Below, in pieces: positions 7,517 through 15,364 of a stretch of 53,494 bases of DNA. How positions within the stretch are numbered: the first letter of the stretch is position 1; each line of letters begins with the position of its first letter. This stretch comes from Nostoc sp. T09 (lineage in GTDB: Bacteria > Cyanobacteriota > Cyanobacteriia > Cyanobacteriales > Nostocaceae): positions 1 to 53,494 of the forward strand of contig NZ_MTAV01000110.1 of NCBI RefSeq assembly GCF_002154695.1, written 5' to 3'. Position numbers and translations under genes: made by a program. The notes below the pieces were generated by a model. It searched no databases. It saw nothing but the letters and a program-made list of their open reading frames with translations, and had not been told where the DNA came from.

Positions 7517-7695
7517 TTTTCATGCCGAAATTCAGCAATACCTGAGTGATAATGATATATTTTCCTCATAATCCGTAAAAATTGATAGCACTGATGTAGT
7601 TGGATATCAAAACACTAGTCTTAGTGAGATGCTCCCAAATATTTCAGTCCACTAGGGGCATAAAGCAGGATTTTATTTGATTTCAAGACACTAGT

Positions 7696-10347
7696 ATGAC
7701 AACTACGCCTCAGCGTGTCCGACAAAAAATTCAAGAAGCAAAAGAGAAACAGCTTAAACAATTAGATTTAAGCAGTGATTTGCGGACTGACAATCAGGAC
7801 ACATTAACAGAGATTCCGACTATGGTTTTTGAACTGAAATGGTTGGAGGTCTTGAATTTAAGATACAACCAAATCACGACAATACCAGAAGCTATTACCC
7901 ACCTGCAAAAGTTAACTTACCTAGATTTAAGCGGAAACCAAATCACGACGATACCGGAAGCCATCACTCGCCTACAACACTTAACTGGGCTATCTTTAAG
8001 CTGTAACCAGATTTCGAGCATACCAGAAGTCATCACGCGCTTACAAAAGTTAACTTACCTGGATTTAAGCGGCAACAAAATCACGATGATACCGGAAACA
8101 ATTACCCGCTTGCAACACTTAACTTCGTTGGATTTAAGCGACAACCAAACTACAACGATACCAGAAGCTATTACCCACTTACAACACTTAACTGAACTAT
8201 CTTTAAGCCGCAACGAAATCACGACGATACCAGAAGCTATTACCCGCTTGCAACACTTAACTGTGCTGTTCTTAAGTGGTAACAAAATTACGACGATACC
8301 AGAAGCTATCTCCCGCTTGCAACGTTTAAAAAGGCTATATTTAAGCAACAACCAAATCACGACGATACCAAAAGCTATCTCCCATCTGCAACACTTAACT
8401 TCGCTAGATTTAAACAACAATGTAATCCAAAAGCCACCGCCAGAAGTTGTTGCAAAAGGTATTGAAGCGATTAGAAATTATTTCCGACAACTGGAAGCAC
8501 AAGGAACAGATTATCTATATGAGGCAAAATTGCTGATTGTCGGCGAAGCAGGCGCAGGCAAGACCACACTAGCTAAAAAGATTGAAAACCCAAATTATCA
8601 ACTTCAAGAAGAAGATTCTACAAAAGGAATTGAGGTTATCCAGTGGCGTTTCCCTTGGGATAATGGACGAGAATTTCGAGTGAATATCTGGGACTTTGGC
8701 GGGCAAGAAATTTACCATGCTACCCATGAGTTCTTTCTCACCAAACGTTCCCTCTATGCTTTGGTAGCTGATAATCGCAAAGAAGATACTAATTTTTACT
8801 ACTGGCTGAATGTGGTGGAATTGTTGAGTGATAACAGCCCAGCTTTAATTATCAAAAATGAGAAGCAAGACCGTATTCGTGAAATCAATGAACCACAATT
8901 GCGGGGGCGATTTAGCAACCTGAAAGAGACCTTAGCAACTAACTTTGCTACCAACAGGGGTTTAGCAGAAGCCTTGCGAGAAATCAAGCATTATATTACC
9001 TCTCTACCTCATATTGGTACAGCATTGCCCACAACCTGGGTGAGAGTTCGGGAAGCATTAGAGAATGACCCACGCAACTACATTAGATTAGATGAATATT
9101 TACAAATTTGCCAAAAACACGGCTTTACACTACATAAAGACAAGTTGCAATTAAGTAACTATCTGCACGATTTAGGAGTGTGCTTACACTTTCAAGATGA
9201 CCCAATTTTAAATAATATCGTCATCCTTAAACCTAAGTGGGGCACTAATGCAGTTTATAAAGTTCTGGACGACAAACAGGTAATTCGCAATTTGGGCAAG
9301 TTCACCTGGAAAGACTTACAAAATATCTGGCATGAAGAACAATATGCCACAAAGCAAGGTGAACTTCTGCAACTGATGATTAACTTCAAGTTGTGTTACC
9401 AAATTACTAACAATCCTAAAACTTACATTGCGCCGCAATTGTTAACTGAAAAACAGCCCGAATATCCTTGGAATCAAAAAAATAACCTTATCCTACGCTA
9501 CATTTATGATTTCATGCCTAAAGGACTGATTACCCAATTGATTGTTGCCATGCATGGATTGATTGATGAACAAAAATATGTGTGGAAAAGTGGTGTTATT
9601 CTCAATTTAGAAAATACAAAAGCAGAAGTCATTGAATATTACGATAACAGAGAAATTAAAATTCGAGTTACAGGTCGCCACAAAAGAGATTTATTGACTT
9701 GCGTAAATCACGAACTCGATAAAATTCATGCTTCTTACAAACATTTAAAATTTAATAAGCTAATCCCATGTAATTGCTCAGTATGTAAAAATCAGCAAGC
9801 TCCACACTTTTATAAATTTGAAAACTTAAGAAATAGGATTGTTAATCAAAAATATAATGTTGAATGTGATATTAGCTATGAAAAGGTAAATGTCTTGGGA
9901 TTAATTGATGATGTCATGGACAGAAGCCAGTTAACTCAAACAGAACCTAATAAACCAGGTGGCGACATTTATATTAATACTGAAAGAATTGACGTGTTGA
10001 AACTGCAACAAGGAAAAAATGTTATGACAGAACAGCCACATAATGAAGATAATTCTAAACCAGAAGCACAAGTTACACTTCCGTTCGCTTTTAGAAATGG
10101 AATGTTTTATGTATTTTTATTCTCAATTGTATTTAATACAATAGGTATTTTTGCAGGGTTATTACCAATTTATTCTTTGGCATTAACTATTATTGGTACT
10201 GTGATTATTATGACCTTAATTGGAGTTTTGCAACTTCGTCAGGATGATCGCCTTTCTGAGAAATCTTTTGTCGATTTAGTAAGAATGGTTCTTAAGCAGT
10301 TACCTTTAATTGGTAATTTAATAGATTTATTTCAGCGTAATAAATAA
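7696..10347 (+). CDS. LRR-Roc-COR (Roco) GTPase with C-terminal membrane segments
   Basis: An 883-residue Roco-family protein. About eight leucine-rich repeats of 23 residues (about 48-246; consensus xxLTxLxLSxNxITTIPEAI) are followed by a Ras-like Roc domain. That domain has P-loop GEAGAGKTT (283-291), switch II DFGGQE (333-338) and an NKxD-like EKQD (389-392). A COR region follows (about 440-640), then a cysteine cluster CNCSVC near residue 691, and two hydrophobic helices at about 795-845. Bacterial Roco proteins are dimerising GTP switches of mostly unknown role. No kinase is fused; the tail suggests membrane tethering. The LRR block is nearly identical at DNA level (69-bp period), and I found no HIP1 octamer in the 2.65-kb gene, which hints at recent repeat expansion or transfer. 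No obvious operon partner. Confidence 0.88.
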   Translation: MTTTPQRVRQKIQEAKEKQLKQLDLSSDLRTDNQDTLTEIPTMVFELKWLEVLNLRYNQITTIPEAITHLQKLTYLDLSGNQITTIPEAITRLQHLTGLSLSCNQISSIPEVITRLQKLTYLDLSGNKITMIPETITRLQHLTSLDLSDNQTTTIPEAITHLQHLTELSLSRNEITTIPEAITRLQHLTVLFLSGNKITTIPEAISRLQRLKRLYLSNNQITTIPKAISHLQHLTSLDLNNNVIQKPPPEVVAKGIEAIRNYFRQLEAQGTDYLYEAKLLIVGEAGAGKTTLAKKIENPNYQLQEEDSTKGIEVIQWRFPWDNGREFRVNIWDFGGQEIYHATHEFFLTKRSLYALVADNRKEDTNFYYWLNVVELLSDNSPALIIKNEKQDRIREINEPQLRGRFSNLKETLATNFATNRGLAEALREIKHYITSLPHIGTALPTTWVRVREALENDPRNYIRLDEYLQICQKHGFTLHKDKLQLSNYLHDLGVCLHFQDDPILNNIVILKPKWGTNAVYKVLDDKQVIRNLGKFTWKDLQNIWHEEQYATKQGELLQLMINFKLCYQITNNPKTYIAPQLLTEKQPEYPWNQKNNLILRYIYDFMPKGLITQLIVAMHGLIDEQKYVWKSGVILNLENTKAEVIEYYDNREIKIRVTGRHKRDLLTCVNHELDKIHASYKHLKFNKLIPCNCSVCKNQQAPHFYKFENLRNRIVNQKYNVECDISYEKVNVLGLIDDVMDRSQLTQTEPNKPGGDIYINTERIDVLKLQQGKNVMTEQPHNEDNSKPEAQVTLPFAFRNGMFYVFLFSIVFNTIGIFAGLLPIYSLALTIIGTVIIMTLIGVLQLRQDDRLSEKSFVDLVRMVLKQLPLIGNLIDLFQRNK

Positions 10348-10564
10348 TAGTAGTACAAAATAGTTTAAGTAGCGCCTCCTCCCAATTTTGTGCATCTGAT
10401 AGTGATTGCAGATGTAAAATTCTTAAACGAGTATACACAGATACACAGGTGCGATCGCGCTATTGCGACAGCTCATCCTCAAACAGCAATGCGATCGCTA
10501 AAATCCTGATACAATTCACACTCTCATCTTCCCCAAGCACGTCTTCCTTCACAGCCGCAACGCC

Positions 10565-11416
10565 TCATAGCAATCCTAAAGCTTTGAGACTGCGGCGAGT
10601 AATCTCAACTCGAGCAGCAGTGTCATCATCTTTGCGTATATCGATATTTGTCGCAAAGAAATATACATTATTTTTTTGTTCTAGATATCCCACAAACCAG
10701 CCAATGTTAGGGGTGAGACTTGTTGCCCAGCCTGTCTTTCCTCGCAGTACATAATCTGGGGTACGCTCGTATATCATAATGTCTTGAACTAAATCTAAAG
10801 TACGTTGGGCGAAGGGTAAATCTTTGCGATAGAGGCGTTGGAGAAACTCAATCTGTTCTCTGGGTGTAATTTGCAGTGGTCCTTGTAACCAAAATTGGTC
10901 AATTTGCTCAGGTGTACCAATTTGACGGTTTCCATAGCCGACTTGTTTAATAAATTTCTCCATCCGTTCATGACCAATTTTTCTAGCTAGTACTTGATAG
11001 AACCAGACTGTTGAATTTTTGAAAGCTTGGCGGATGTTGGTGTCTTGGTTCCATACAGCGACTTGGCGCTGAATACCGTCCCAAGTCAAAACAGCCACGT
11101 CATTTGGTATCACCCCAGTCTCTAAGGCTACCAGAGAGTTGAAAATTTTGAAAGTCGAAGCGGGAAAGAAGGCTTGTGAGTTGCGAGAAGCGTTGTGTTC
11201 GTAAAACTTTTTGTTGTTTCGGTCGTAAATTATAATAGAACCTTTGATGCCCAGTTGATTAAAAGAACGCCCAAGGTCAACACTCGCAGCAACTTGAGGC
11301 GTCTTAATCTCCTGAGATTGTGCAGGCATACCTCGGAAACTGCTAATAGTTAGAAATGTAACCAGAATACCAATAGCAATCGCAATTGCCAGGGACATTC
11401 GCCGGATTTTAGGCAT
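10565..11416 (-). CDS. class D (OXA-type) beta-lactamase
   Basis: A 283-residue secreted serine beta-lactamase/penicillin-recognising enzyme. Counted from the start at 11416 it has a basic N-terminus and hydrophobic signal/anchor (about 4-26). It then shows the active-site STFK (87-90), WDG (112-114), STVWFYQ (135-141, the SxV box), YGN (161-163) and KTG (227-229). The WDG-to-SxV-to-YGN layout is specific to class D. An open frame continues upstream to 11608, but that extra part is cysteine-rich and unlike a signal peptide, so I prefer 11416, with AGGA 11 bases ahead. Function should be hydrolysis of beta-lactams, or a role in wall remodelling. It ends beside HIP1-rich noncoding DNA; a tandem repeat array lies upstream. 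Confidence 0.9.
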   Translation of the reverse strand: MPKIRRMSLAIAIAIGILVTFLTISSFRGMPAQSQEIKTPQVAASVDLGRSFNQLGIKGSIIIYDRNNKKFYEHNASRNSQAFFPASTFKIFNSLVALETGVIPNDVAVLTWDGIQRQVAVWNQDTNIRQAFKNSTVWFYQVLARKIGHERMEKFIKQVGYGNRQIGTPEQIDQFWLQGPLQITPREQIEFLQRLYRKDLPFAQRTLDLVQDIMIYERTPDYVLRGKTGWATSLTPNIGWFVGYLEQKNNVYFFATNIDIRKDDDTAARVEITRRSLKALGLL

Positions 11417-11628
11417 ACCTATTTTTCCTAAAGAACTGATTTGCAAACCAGTAATCATACAGCAACAGTGTTTGCAGTTCCAGAAATCTAGTTCTAATTT
11501 CTTAATCGAGTTTTTTAAGTGCAGATTTCGCCAATCTGTAACTGTACAACATCTATATAAGATTGCACTATTATGACAACGCACCCTAAAAGAGGAATGC
11601 GATCGCATTTAGGCTATTTTCAACTCAA

Positions 11629-11808
11629 AAATCAAGTTTCTGACTCGTAAATCAAGTTTCTGATTCGCAAATTAAGTTTCTGACTCGCAAATTAAGTTTC
11701 TGACTCGTAAATTAAGTTTCTGATTCGTAAATCAAGTTTCTGATTCGTAAATTAAGTTTCTGACTCGCAAATTAAGTTTCTGACTCGTAAATTAAGTTTC
11801 TGATTCAG
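11629..11808. repeat. nine-unit 20-bp perfect-phase tandem array
   Basis: Nine contiguous copies of the 20-bp unit AAATYAAGTTTCTGAYTCGY, varying only at C/T transitions except in the last unit. The sequence decays after 11808 (AATTTAGCTTC). There are no spacers, so it is not CRISPR, and 20 bp is not a multiple of three, so it is not coding. It lies in the 555-bp gap 11417-11971 between two minus-strand genes, upstream of the beta-lactamase. Nothing else is recognisable in the gap apart from HIP1 sites. Confidence 0.95.
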
Positions 11809-11971
11809 AATTTAGCTTCACAACTGGTAAACTTGTATATTTCCAAAAATTTCAATAAATATAGACATAATCTACCTTTTTGCTAATCTATAGGCGCTCA
11901 TGCTTATTTTAGATGCTATTTAAACTTTAGCTTCAACAGCCCGAATTCTAAGAGCGATCGCAACTGAAGGC

Positions 11972-12481
11972 TCAGTATAATTTTTTACATTCTGATGGCG
12001 ATCGCAAATGTACAATTCTCAGATGTGCATACTCAGGTTTGGTAAATAGCTGCGGATATTCTCTGCGCTTTTTATGATAAGTATTCAGCGCCCACAAAAT
12101 CACTGAATCACGGCTAAAGGTGGTTTGCCATGTTTCGCGGTTACCATTGCAGACTTCCTGTTGTGTGACTACTCGCGAAAGTGTCCGCCATAATATTCGA
12201 CTCATTACCACTGGCCAAGAATAATCTAACCAAATCACGGTGTCAGCTCTTGCCCAAACAATGTCGCGTACTATGCTGTAATTACCATCTACAACCCAGC
12301 TATTACCTGACAGTGCTTGAGAAACTCGCGATCGCATGACTTCATTTGGCACTTCTACCCAGTTGGGTTCCCAGTGCAGATAGTCTAGTTCCACATGGGG
12401 AATGTTGAGACGCCGAGAAATTTGCTGCGCCAAAGTCGTCTTACCTGAACCACTTGTTCCAACAACAGAAATGCGTTGCAT
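11972..12481 (-). CDS. P-loop adenylate kinase-like protein (FlaR/topology modulation type)
   Basis: A 169-residue P-loop NTPase of the small-kinase fold. The N-terminal strand and Walker A read ISVVGTSGSGKTTLAQQIS (residues 3-21). They are followed by the acceptor-region motif PHVELDYLHWEPNW (28-41) and by WVVDGNYS (62-69), which are typical of proteins named DNA topology modulation protein FlaR or AAA family ATPase. A C-terminal basic region KKRREYPQLF follows. The substrate is unknown; a nucleoside or nucleotide kinase activity is likely from the fold. The gene stands alone; no terminator is visible on either side. Confidence 0.85.
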   Translation of the reverse strand: MQRISVVGTSGSGKTTLAQQISRRLNIPHVELDYLHWEPNWVEVPNEVMRSRVSQALSGNSWVVDGNYSIVRDIVWARADTVIWLDYSWPVVMSRILWRTLSRVVTQQEVCNGNRETWQTTFSRDSVILWALNTYHKKRREYPQLFTKPEYAHLRIVHLRSPSECKKLY

Positions 12482-12660
12482 TGAATTTGACGATCTGGAT
12501 TCGGAGTTCTTAAATATCTAATAGTTATAATAAGGTGCTTGTCGAGAAATAGCTGTTAATGTCAATTCATTGCCAAAATCGGACAACGAAAGTATAGAGT
12601 TGTAGCATCATCCAATTTTGCGATCGCATTCAATACCCAAGCTTCAACAAACCTTATATA

Positions 12661-12746
12661 TATAGCAATCCGATTTGATTACTGAACAGGGAAGAAGGAA
12701 TAAAACTGTACTGAGTTTTATTCAAAAATCAAATATGAGTCCTATA
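12661..12746. mobile_element. MITE-like element, copy 2
   Basis: An 86-bp relative of the element at 6189-6297. It begins TATAGCAATCCGATTTGATT and ends with the complement-matching AATCAAATATGAGTCCTATA. The two copies share both ends and a GAACAGGGAA stretch; the middle differs in length. It sits in the 432-bp gap 12482-12913, which otherwise holds no gene. Confidence 0.6.
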
Positions 12747-12913
12747 GTGGGTTATCTGTAGCGAGGCTGGCTCTAATTTTCTTAACAAAATAATTAGCAG
12801 TATCTGCATATTAAATAAAGAATTGTATTAGTTTGAGAACTGACACATCTGTATGCTCATATACTTATGGTGTTCCCCATTCGCGTGCAGACTGCACATT
12901 TGGAGGTTCCAAA

Positions 12914-13114
12914 ATGGTTCATACATACGAAGTATTGGTTGATATTAAGGAATTTATTGACCTGCCGAACAATAGCTTTCAACGCGGAACAACAAGGTAC
13001 GAAATCGACGCTCCTTCAAAAGAAACAGCTGATGGCATGGCGTTTCAAAAGGCTAGAAGCGAGCATCCACAAGGCACTGAGTACGATGTTAGAGTAACAA
13101 GGCTGCTCAGATAA
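12914..13114 (+). CDS. small hypothetical protein, 66 aa
   Basis: A 66-residue soluble protein starting MVHTYEVLVDIKEFID and ending VRVTRLLR. I choose the ATG at 12914 because GGAGG lies 8 bases upstream; the frame is open to a TTG at 12833, but that extension looks noncoding. The alternating hydrophobic pattern (TYEVLVDI, TRYEIDA, EYDVRVTRLL) suggests a small beta-sheet domain with one helix (SKETADGMAFQKARS). A strong terminator follows at 13195. No family recognised. Confidence 0.6.
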   Translation: MVHTYEVLVDIKEFIDLPNNSFQRGTTRYEIDAPSKETADGMAFQKARSEHPQGTEYDVRVTRLLR

Positions 13115-13194
13115 AGCGAACATTAAGTATGCTTGTTCTTCAGAATTAGCATTCTTCATAGTTGTAAATTAACTAATTCATATAGAGTACAAAG

Positions 13195-13228
13195 CCGCCC
13201 TCGATTGTTTGAGGGCGGTTGAATTTTT
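13195..13228 (+). terminator. rho-independent terminator
   Basis: An 8-bp GC-rich stem CCGCCCTC/GAGGGCGG with loop GATTGTTT, followed by TTGAATTTTTA. It is placed about 80 bp after the small gene ending at 13114 on the same strand. Confidence 0.85.
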
Positions 13229-13520
13229 ATAGCGCTAAACTTTATATAATTAATATTATAGAAACCTAAATATAAGAATAATTTTATTTTAAATTGTGAA
13301 GAAAAATAACAGTAAATCCATTGAGTTTCAACAAACTACATTAAATTTTACATTTTTATGATTTTACTGTTGATATAGAAATCCGGGTTAATTCTTGAAA
13401 AGAACGCGCTATTAATTGACTTCCCATATCTCCCTTGTTTCTCTGTTGACTTCTTCTACAAGCAAGTTCACAAATCAAATAGAACTAAGTAGGTCAGCGT
13501 TAAAAATTGTCGTTATGACA

Positions 13521-13745
13521 AGGCAGATGGCAGATGGCAGATGGCAGAAGGTGAGTCACTGCGGTGGACGGGTTCCCCGGCATAAAGGAGACAGTGCCGT
13601 GGGCGGGTTTCCCGACTTGAGGAGCCAGTGCGTTGCGCGGGTTCCCAAGGCACTCCGTTGGGCGGCTTTGCCGACTTGTAGGAAGTGCCGTCGCGTTGAA
13701 GCAACTGGCGTGCAACTGTCGTCAAGTGACGTTACGCAGCGTTAG
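13521..13745. repeat. GC-rich repeat cluster in the 13115-13858 gap
   Basis: A run of three GGCAGAT heptamers (13522-13548) is followed by about three degenerate units of roughly 35 bp. Each contains a CAGTGCSKTGSGCGGGTTYCC-like core and a GACTTGWGGAG-like end (13554-13690). Their GC content is far above the flanking AT-rich DNA. Open frames cross it on both strands, but they follow the repeats and show no protein signature. The rest of this 744-bp gap holds the 13195 terminator and a 58-bp repeat at 13778. Confidence 0.6.
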
Positions 13746-13777
13746 CGAGGTACGAGCGTCACCCGAAGGGGAAGAGG

Positions 13778-13835
13778 TTTTTAGCCAACTTTACTTTTAG
13801 TTACATACTTCGGTTTTTTTGCGTCTCTCTACTTA
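13778..13835 (+). repeat. 58-bp direct repeat, copy 1
   Basis: The segment starts TTTTTAGCCAACTTTACTTT and ends GCGTCTCTCTACTTA. It is repeated at 16669-16725, identical except for one base in a T-run. This copy lies about 24 bp ahead of the ATG of a truncated homocysteine methyltransferase, so it may be that gene's old promoter or leader. Confidence 0.85.
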
Positions 13836-13858
13836 GATGAACTTTCAGGAGAAAAACA

Positions 13859-13981
13859 ATGGCACAATACAGAAATCATTTGCCACAATTATCAAGTGAC
13901 TTATTTATCAGCAATGGTGGCATTGAAACCACACTCATCTTTAATGAAGGCTGGGACTTACCTGATACCGTTTCTGTATGA
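13859..13981 (+). pseudogene. 5' fragment of a homocysteine S-methyltransferase gene
   Basis: A 40-codon frame starts MAQYRNHLPQLSSDLF and continues ISNGGIETTLIFNEGWDLPD. This matches the conserved N-terminus of homocysteine S-methyltransferase family proteins (DGGIETTLIF motif), which normally run to about 300 residues. A good ribosome-binding site (CAGGAG) precedes the ATG. After the Asp-Thr the frame ends at a stop and the DNA changes to a composite hairpin element. The zinc-binding C-terminal part is absent. I read it as a remnant, probably nonfunctional. Confidence 0.75.
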
Positions 13982-13990
13982 AGATGCACC

Positions 13991-14049
13991 TAATTAGCCC
14001 ACGTAGGTGGGCTTTGTTTTTGTAGCTCCAGGCTTCCAGCCTGAGGGCG
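13991..14049. repeat. composite hairpin repeat, second copy
   Basis: The hairpin GCCCAC-GTAG-GTGGGC (13997-14012) plus TTTGTTTTT is followed by GTAGCTCCAGGCTTCCAGCCTG in two parts (14022-14043). It has the same architecture as the element at 5455-5537. It begins 10 bases after the stop of the truncated methyltransferase and may mark the breakpoint. The hairpin with its T-run could also end transcription. Confidence 0.65.
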
Positions 14050-14223
14050 AATATAGCGCAACCTTACATAAAATTGGTATGAGTTGCCGCCTTTGATTTG
14101 TTGAAGCATGAGGCGGGATGCCAAGCGCTACAAAGGTATTGATTTGAAAGCTAAACTTTTTCCAATTTTAGACAGCAACGATTTTTTGATAGAGTGATGC
14201 TTTGTCGAACGCTCTTCATCTCT

Positions 14224-15246
14224 ATGTCGTCCCAGGTATCGCTCCCCCAATCGCTGCAACGAGACTTACCCCTCACTGCTCTTGCGCCTATGCAGGATGT
14301 AACAAACCTCTGGTTTATGAAGGTCATTGCCCACTACGGCAGCCCTGACTACTTCTTCACTGAGTATTTCCGCGTGAATGAGACCTCACGGCTCAATCGT
14401 GACATTCTGGCAGCAATCACCGAAAACGACACAGGTCGCCCCGTTTTTGCGCAAATGATCGGCGAAAGCATTCCTGACTTGGTAAGAACAGCACAGGAAC
14501 TCTGCACCTATAATATCGCTGGAGTTGACTTGAATATGGGCTGTCCAGCACCCAGAATCTATCGCAAAAAAGTTGGGGGTGGATTACTGCTCTCACCAGA
14601 AAAAGTGGATCGGATTTTGGGAGAACTGCGGCAGGCAGTCAACGATCGCCCTTTGACCGTTAAGATGCGTGTAGGCTTTGAAAATACAGATACTTTTTAC
14701 TCAATTCTCGATATAATCAATCGCCACAGTATTGATTTGCTGAGTTTGCATGGTCGCACAGTCAAAGACATGTACCACGGGCCAGTGAAATATGATTTGA
14801 TTGCTGAAGCGGTCAAACGGGTTCATTGTCCAGTGCTTGCCAATGGTAATATCTACTCAGCGACCAAAGCCCAAGAAGTGCTTTCCCAAACGGGCGCGGC
14901 AGGTGTGATGGTGGGACGCTGGGCAATTGGGAATCCTTGGCTTTTTAATCAAATTCGGCAAGCTTTGCGAGGAGAGCCGATCACGCCCGTTCCTTTAGTA
15001 GAGGTACGCAACTATATTGAGCGTTTATGGCAGACCCCTAAAGCACCAAATATACCAGAGCGAGCGCGCGTAGGCTACCTCAAAATGTTCCTCAACTACA
15101 TTGCCTTAAGTGTTGATGCCCAAGGGCATTTCCTACGGCTGATGCGACAGACGCAGACTGAGGTAGAACTGTTTAACATCTGCGATCGCTTTCTTCTTGC
15201 TGGAGAAACGAAAACTTTAGCCCTAGCACCTTACCAAGGTGTGTAA
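14224..15246 (+). CDS. dus: tRNA-dihydrouridine synthase
   Basis: A FMN-dependent enzyme of about 340 residues that reduces uridines in the tRNA D-loop. It has the TIM-barrel start LALAPMQDVT region (ALAPMQDVTNLWF), the catalytic-cysteine motif VDLNMGCPAP with downstream KVGGGLLL, the TVKMRVGF strand, LLSLHGRT, and the phosphate-binding VLANGNIYS/GAAGVMVGRWAIGNPW. I prefer the ATG at 14224 (MSSQVSL); the frame is open to a GTG at 14194, and neither has a strong ribosome-binding site. The subfamily (A, B or C) cannot be settled by eye. Its neighbours are unrelated. Confidence 0.92.
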   Translation: MSSQVSLPQSLQRDLPLTALAPMQDVTNLWFMKVIAHYGSPDYFFTEYFRVNETSRLNRDILAAITENDTGRPVFAQMIGESIPDLVRTAQELCTYNIAGVDLNMGCPAPRIYRKKVGGGLLLSPEKVDRILGELRQAVNDRPLTVKMRVGFENTDTFYSILDIINRHSIDLLSLHGRTVKDMYHGPVKYDLIAEAVKRVHCPVLANGNIYSATKAQEVLSQTGAAGVMVGRWAIGNPWLFNQIRQALRGEPITPVPLVEVRNYIERLWQTPKAPNIPERARVGYLKMFLNYIALSVDAQGHFLRLMRQTQTEVELFNICDRFLLAGETKTLALAPYQGV

Positions 15247-15364
15247 CTACTAAAACCAAAACTAAGTAGAACTTTATTTGGCCTGTGCTAAGAGTATCGG
15301 TGAAGCTTGTAAGAATGGAAATAGACTACTGAGGCTGTTATCTATCACGTGAAAGCACAATAAC

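Noticed and set aside
8055-8420. 121-residue minus-strand frame inside the LRR region
   Set aside because: It is the reverse reading of the near-identical LRR DNA repeats and has no independent start signal or protein signature.
10449-10754. 101-residue plus-strand frame overlapping the beta-lactamase end
   Set aside because: Serine-rich translation arises from antisense of the beta-lactamase and HIP1-rich DNA.
11417-11608. N-terminal extension of the beta-lactamase
   Set aside because: The extra 64 residues are cysteine-rich and precede a proper signal peptide, so they are probably untranslated.
11629-11808. CRISPR array
   Set aside because: The 20-bp units are contiguous, with no spacers and no cas genes nearby.
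12833-12913. N-terminal extension of the 66-residue protein from a TTG
   Set aside because: A GGAGG site lies right before the internal ATG at 12914, and the extension has no conserved look.
13416-13745. Overlapping frames of 70-109 residues in the GC-rich repeats
   Set aside because: They simply follow the repeat units on both strands, lack ribosome-binding sites, and show no protein-like pattern.
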